This document shows, in pieces, positions 6,646 through 8,911 of a DNA stretch of 8,911 bases. The notes beneath the pieces are model-generated. The model saw nothing but the letters and a program-made list of their open reading frames with translations. It had not been told where the DNA came from and ran no database searches. Within the stretch, counting starts at the first letter, position 1. The number at the start of each line of letters is the position of its first letter. Position numbers and translations under genes: made by a program. Source of the DNA: Candidatus Neomicrothrix sp. UBA4742 (GTDB lineage Bacteria > Actinomycetota > Acidimicrobiia > Acidimicrobiales > Acidimicrobilacustridaceae); NCBI GenBank assembly GCA_002403895.1, contig DHIQ01000152.1, positions 13,141 through 22,051 of the forward strand, written 5' to 3'.

Positions 6646-7155
6646 TCAGAGGTACGTGCCGGGCCGTTCTTCGCCTGCTTGCGCCCCGGCCGGGAGCTGC
6701 CCATGCATCTCGTCGAGTTGCTGGCGGGCGGCCATCTGCTGGGCGAACAGGGTCGCCTGGATGCCGTGGAACAACCCCTCCAGCCAGCCCACCAGCTGCG
6801 CCTGGGCCAAGCGCAGCTCCACCTCGGTGGGCACGTTGTCGGCGTCGAAGGACAAGGCCAACCGGTTCAGCTCGTCGCGCAGGTCCGGGGACAGGGCCGA
6901 GCCCAGCTCGGTGATGGACGTGTCGTAGATGGCGCGGAGCCGCACCCGCCCGGGCTCGTCGAGCTTCGTGATGCGGACCTCGTCGAGGAGTTGTTTGATC
7001 ATCGACCCGACCCGCATGACCTTGGCCGGTTCGGACACGAACTCCTGGGACGATCCCTCGCCGTCGGACTCGGCCGCACCCTCAGCAGGCGACGGCGAGA
7101 CGGCATCGGGCACGACGAGTTCCGGGGTGGGAGCGGTTCCCTCGAGATCGGTCAT
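6646..7155 (-). CDS. bpa: Bacterial proteasome activator Bpa/PafE
   Basis: A 169-residue protein of the DUF2587/Bpa family, an ATP-independent ring activator that docks on the 20S proteasome and feeds it unfolded or damaged proteins. The first 43 residues are acidic and low-complexity, as in known members. The helical core follows: VMRVGSMIKQLLDEVR (46-61), LRDELNRLALSF (92-103), and the highly characteristic ELRLAQAQLVGWLEGLFHG (113-131) and ATLFAQQMAARQQLDEM (134-150). The protein ends GTYL (166-169), corresponding to the C-terminal GQYL gate-opening motif of the mycobacterial protein with Gln replaced by Thr. Length matches the mycobacterial protein closely. The ATG at 7155 has AAGGA seven bases upstream. 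The gene follows the phosphodiesterase by 51 bases, probably co-transcribed. Its presence implies that the genome also carries 20S proteasome genes, which are not in this window. Confidence 0.95.
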   Translation of the reverse strand: MTDLEGTAPTPELVVPDAVSPSPAEGAAESDGEGSSQEFVSEPAKVMRVGSMIKQLLDEVRITKLDEPGRVRLRAIYDTSITELGSALSPDLRDELNRLALSFDADNVPTEVELRLAQAQLVGWLEGLFHGIQATLFAQQMAARQQLDEMHGQLPAGAQAGEERPGTYL

Positions 7156-7206
7156 GGTCGCATCCTTGCCCGGTTCCGGCCACCCCCGCCAGACCGTCCG
7201 TCCGCT

Positions 7207-8328
7207 TCAGGCGAGATGGGCCAACAACGGCACGCGCATCTCAGCCGAGGTGAGCGACCCATGACGCGACACGAGTTCGAACGGGCCGCCGTCGTCGGGA
7301 TCCACGAACGCCACGGTGCCCTTGGCCACCAAGGCCACGTCGCCGAGCCGTCGGCGGGCCTGGTCGGCCACGGTGGGCCCGAACCAGCCACCGTCGATCG
7401 TCTCGTCGCGGGTCACGACCCAGGCATCGTCGCGGTGCCAGCGCCGGGCGGCATCGAGGAGGGCGTCGGCTCGACCCGGTCGGGCGTGGAACCAACGGAA
7501 GCGCCCCTCGCCTGACTGGAACGACACCTGCTCGAGCACCTCACGGGCGGGGGTGATCAAGTTGTCGCCGACATGCAGCTGGCCGTGATCAGCGGTGATG
7601 ACCAGGGCCGCCTGCGGGGGCAGCACGGCCATGAGGTCGGCCACCAGCCGGTCGACGTAGCCCAGCTCGGCGTCGTAGTGATCACCCAGCCCGAACTCGT
7701 GAGCGACCTTGTCGATGCCTTCGTAATAGGCGTAGACGAAGGGCTCTCCACCCCGCAGCAGGCGGCGGGCCTCCATCACCAGCGTGGACGTGACCCGGTA
7801 GCCGTTGAACCGCACCCCATCGAGGTGGGCCGCAGTGAAGCCACTGGAGCGAAAATCGGCGCGGGTGATCACGGCCGGGCGGTGGCCGAGGAACGCGGTC
7901 CCGGGCTGCAGCTTCTCGGGCGGGATGCCCGCCCGCTGGTCCTGCCCCGCCACCGACCAGCGCAAGACGTTGAGGACCTGCCCGTCGACGGCCATCCGGT
8001 ACCCCATGACCCCGTGCTCCCCGGGGGTCATCCCCGTCGTGATAGATGTCATCGCCGTCGAGGTGGTCGACGGCGCCACCGTCAAGATGGCATCGCCGGT
8101 CATGGCGGACATCGTGGGAGCGATCGACGCCCGCTTGTGGAGCTGGTCCCACCCGAGCCCGTCGAGCACCAGGAACAAGATCTGGTCGGCCTCGGCCACG
8201 GCAGCCGGGAACCACGACGGCCAAACCTCCGGTGGTTCGAGCAGTGTGGGCATCACATTCGTGACACAGGCACCCGCGTAGTCAGGCAGGAGGGGCTCGT
8301 CGTCACGCAACTGGGATTCGTCGACCAC
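7207..8328 (-). CDS. Alkaline phosphatase superfamily phosphodiesterase
   Basis: A 373-residue protein of the type I phosphodiesterase / nucleotide pyrophosphatase branch of the alkaline phosphatase superfamily. The two-metal site is complete: D56 in LVLDGLG, nucleophile Thr89 in APSTTSTAM, D206 and H210 in EGIDKVAHEFG, D247-H248 in VITADHG, and H356 in SRHGSL. The motif GMTPGEHGVMGY (99-110) is also typical. No signal peptide or membrane segment is seen, so it probably acts in the cytosol, unlike many secreted relatives; the substrate (a nucleotide or other phosphodiester or phosphonate) is unknown. The GTG at 8328 is preferred because AAAGGA lies six bases upstream. A GTG at 8352 would add eight residues but has no ribosome site and abuts a possible -10 element. 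It is divergent from the Rrf2 gene, with 81 bases between the chosen starts, and leads into bpa. Confidence 0.92.
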   Translation of the reverse strand: MVDESQLRDDEPLLPDYAGACVTNVMPTLLEPPEVWPSWFPAAVAEADQILFLVLDGLGWDQLHKRASIAPTMSAMTGDAILTVAPSTTSTAMTSITTGMTPGEHGVMGYRMAVDGQVLNVLRWSVAGQDQRAGIPPEKLQPGTAFLGHRPAVITRADFRSSGFTAAHLDGVRFNGYRVTSTLVMEARRLLRGGEPFVYAYYEGIDKVAHEFGLGDHYDAELGYVDRLVADLMAVLPPQAALVITADHGQLHVGDNLITPAREVLEQVSFQSGEGRFRWFHARPGRADALLDAARRWHRDDAWVVTRDETIDGGWFGPTVADQARRRLGDVALVAKGTVAFVDPDDGGPFELVSRHGSLTSAEMRVPLLAHLA

Positions 8329-8334
8329 GAAGGG

Positions 8335-8340
8335 TCCTTT
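8335..8340 (-). promoter_or_regulatory. Ribosome binding site of the phosphodiesterase gene
   Basis: AAAGGA on the minus strand, six bases before the GTG at 8328; it selects this start over the GTG at 8352. The surrounding GAAGGGTCCTTTC (8329-8341) is an imperfect palindrome (10 of 13 positions symmetric) and could also be an operator. Confidence 0.6.
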
Positions 8341-8352
8341 CTCGGCCCTCAC

Positions 8353-8358
8353 ACGCTA
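8353..8358 (-). promoter_or_regulatory. Candidate -10 element for the phosphodiesterase
   Basis: TAGCGT fits the actinobacterial TANNNT -10 pattern. A start site 6-7 bases downstream (about 8346) would leave a leader of roughly 17 bases containing the AAAGGA site and would exclude the GTG at 8352. No convincing -35 is seen at standard spacing, so this is tentative. Confidence 0.3.
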
Positions 8359-8397
8359 GTCAAGGGACACGGCCACCTGGGTAACGGGGTCGCCGCC

Positions 8398-8403
8398 TAC
8401 GCT
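8398..8403 (+). promoter_or_regulatory. Candidate -10 element of the Rrf2 gene
   Basis: TACGCT fits the TANNNT -10 pattern and ends six bases before the GTG at 8410. Transcription starting at the usual distance would begin at that GTG itself, giving a leaderless mRNA. No strong -35 is seen 17 bases upstream. Confidence 0.45.
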
Positions 8404-8409
8404 GTGGGG

Positions 8410-8865
8410 GTGAAGGTCTCGACCCGAGGTGACTACGCCAGTCGCGCCCTGCTCTCCCTCGCCATGCACATCGGCGAGGAGGGTCCGACGTCGGTTCGCG
8501 ACATCGCCGAACGCACCGGGCTGCCCCAGCCCTACCTCGAGCAGATCCTCCTGGCCCTCAAGGGTGCGGGGCTGGTCCGGTCGAAGCGAGGGGTGGGCGG
8601 CGGGTACGTGCTGGCCCGCGACCCCCGGGAGATCCCCCTGAGCGCCATCGTGAGCGCGGTGGATGGCCCCATCGTGGCCGGGGATTTTGGCGAGCCTCAC
8701 ACGAACGGCGCCTGCGATCACGAGGGCCAGTGCGTGCTCCTGGCCGTATGGGCCGACGTCGGCGAGCACATGCGCCACTACCTCGAGGCCCTGACCCTGG
8801 CCGACATCGTCACCATGGCCCGCGGCGATGCCTCCTGGCCGGGCTCACCGACGTCGTCTGGCTGA
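8410..8865 (+). CDS. Rrf2 family transcriptional regulator
   Basis: A 151-residue winged helix-turn-helix regulator of the Rrf2 family (IscR, NsrR, CymR and relatives). The start MKVSTRGDYASRALLSLA is the family signature. The recognition region SVRDIAERTGLPQPYLEQILLALKGAGLVRSKRG (28-61) and the wing GVGGGYVLAR (61-70) are complete. The sensor segment carries only two cysteines, C102 and C108. Aligned by eye to IscR they correspond to its second and third cluster cysteines; the first is absent and the IscR His ligand position is Leu, so Fe-S sensing is uncertain. The GTG at 8410 is chosen because it gives the canonical MKxST N terminus; GTG at 8404 is an in-frame alternative. No Shine-Dalgarno is present, and the spacing to TACGCT suggests leaderless expression. 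Targets are unknown; the divergent phosphodiesterase gene is an obvious candidate, by position only. Confidence 0.93.
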   Translation: MKVSTRGDYASRALLSLAMHIGEEGPTSVRDIAERTGLPQPYLEQILLALKGAGLVRSKRGVGGGYVLARDPREIPLSAIVSAVDGPIVAGDFGEPHTNGACDHEGQCVLLAVWADVGEHMRHYLEALTLADIVTMARGDASWPGSPTSSG

Positions 8866-8911
8866 GTGACACGCTCGGGGTCAGCGACCAGCGGATCATT
8901 GCCCCTACCGG
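8866..8911 (+). other. Window edge after Rrf2, possible start of next gene
   Basis: The 46 bases after the Rrf2 stop contain no stop codon in the frame of a GTG that directly abuts the Rrf2 TGA. Another frame, entering from about 8829, reads LAGLTDVVWLSDTLGVSDQ, which looks protein-like, but it has no clear start. Either could be the beginning of a following gene; the window is too short to tell. Confidence 0.2.

Noticed and set aside
7573..8409. Upstream extension of the Rrf2 frame (about 279 codons)
   Set aside because: It runs antisense through the phosphodiesterase gene and ends at the Rrf2 N-terminal signature, so the real start is at 8410 (or 8404).

Overview
The window is a high-GC stretch with one gene cluster on the minus strand and one divergent gene at the right edge. 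A bacterial proteasome activator (Bpa/PafE), a PHP-containing replicative DnaE and a nitroreductase of the actinobacterial type point to an actinobacterium. A deep lineage such as Acidimicrobiia is plausible, but that is inference.

Layout, right to left along the minus strand: a cytosolic alkaline-phosphatase-superfamily phosphodiesterase (about 7207-8328), then bpa (6646-7155), then a 209-base gap with a consensus DnaA box and an inverted repeat, then dnaE (2060-6436). A 183-base hairpin-rich gap follows, then a tight group made of an unrecognised GNAT-like protein (1208-1876), a nitroreductase (559-1170) and a zinc-ribbon/OB-fold DUF35 protein (45-449). On the plus strand, divergent from the phosphodiesterase, an Rrf2-family regulator (8410-8865) starts at a GTG that lies exactly where a leaderless transcript would begin.

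The most striking element is a 272-residue in-frame intein (3422-4237) inside dnaE. It splits the conserved LRKA/CGKK fingers helix of the polymerase. Its splicing ends look intact, with Cys1, a TxxH block B, His-Asn at the end and Cys+1. Between them lies what looks like a worn LAGLIDADG homing endonuclease with only one recognisable motif. After splicing, the polymerase would be a normal 1186 residues with a full set of PHP metal ligands and an internal clamp-binding motif. The replicative polymerase, and so growth, would depend on this protein splicing event.

The genes do not form one obvious pathway. The right half joins replication and proteasome-related housekeeping. The left half looks like small redox/acyl-CoA-associated accessory genes. 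No stretch over 300 bases lacks a gene, and no tRNA, rRNA, CRISPR array or insertion sequence was seen.
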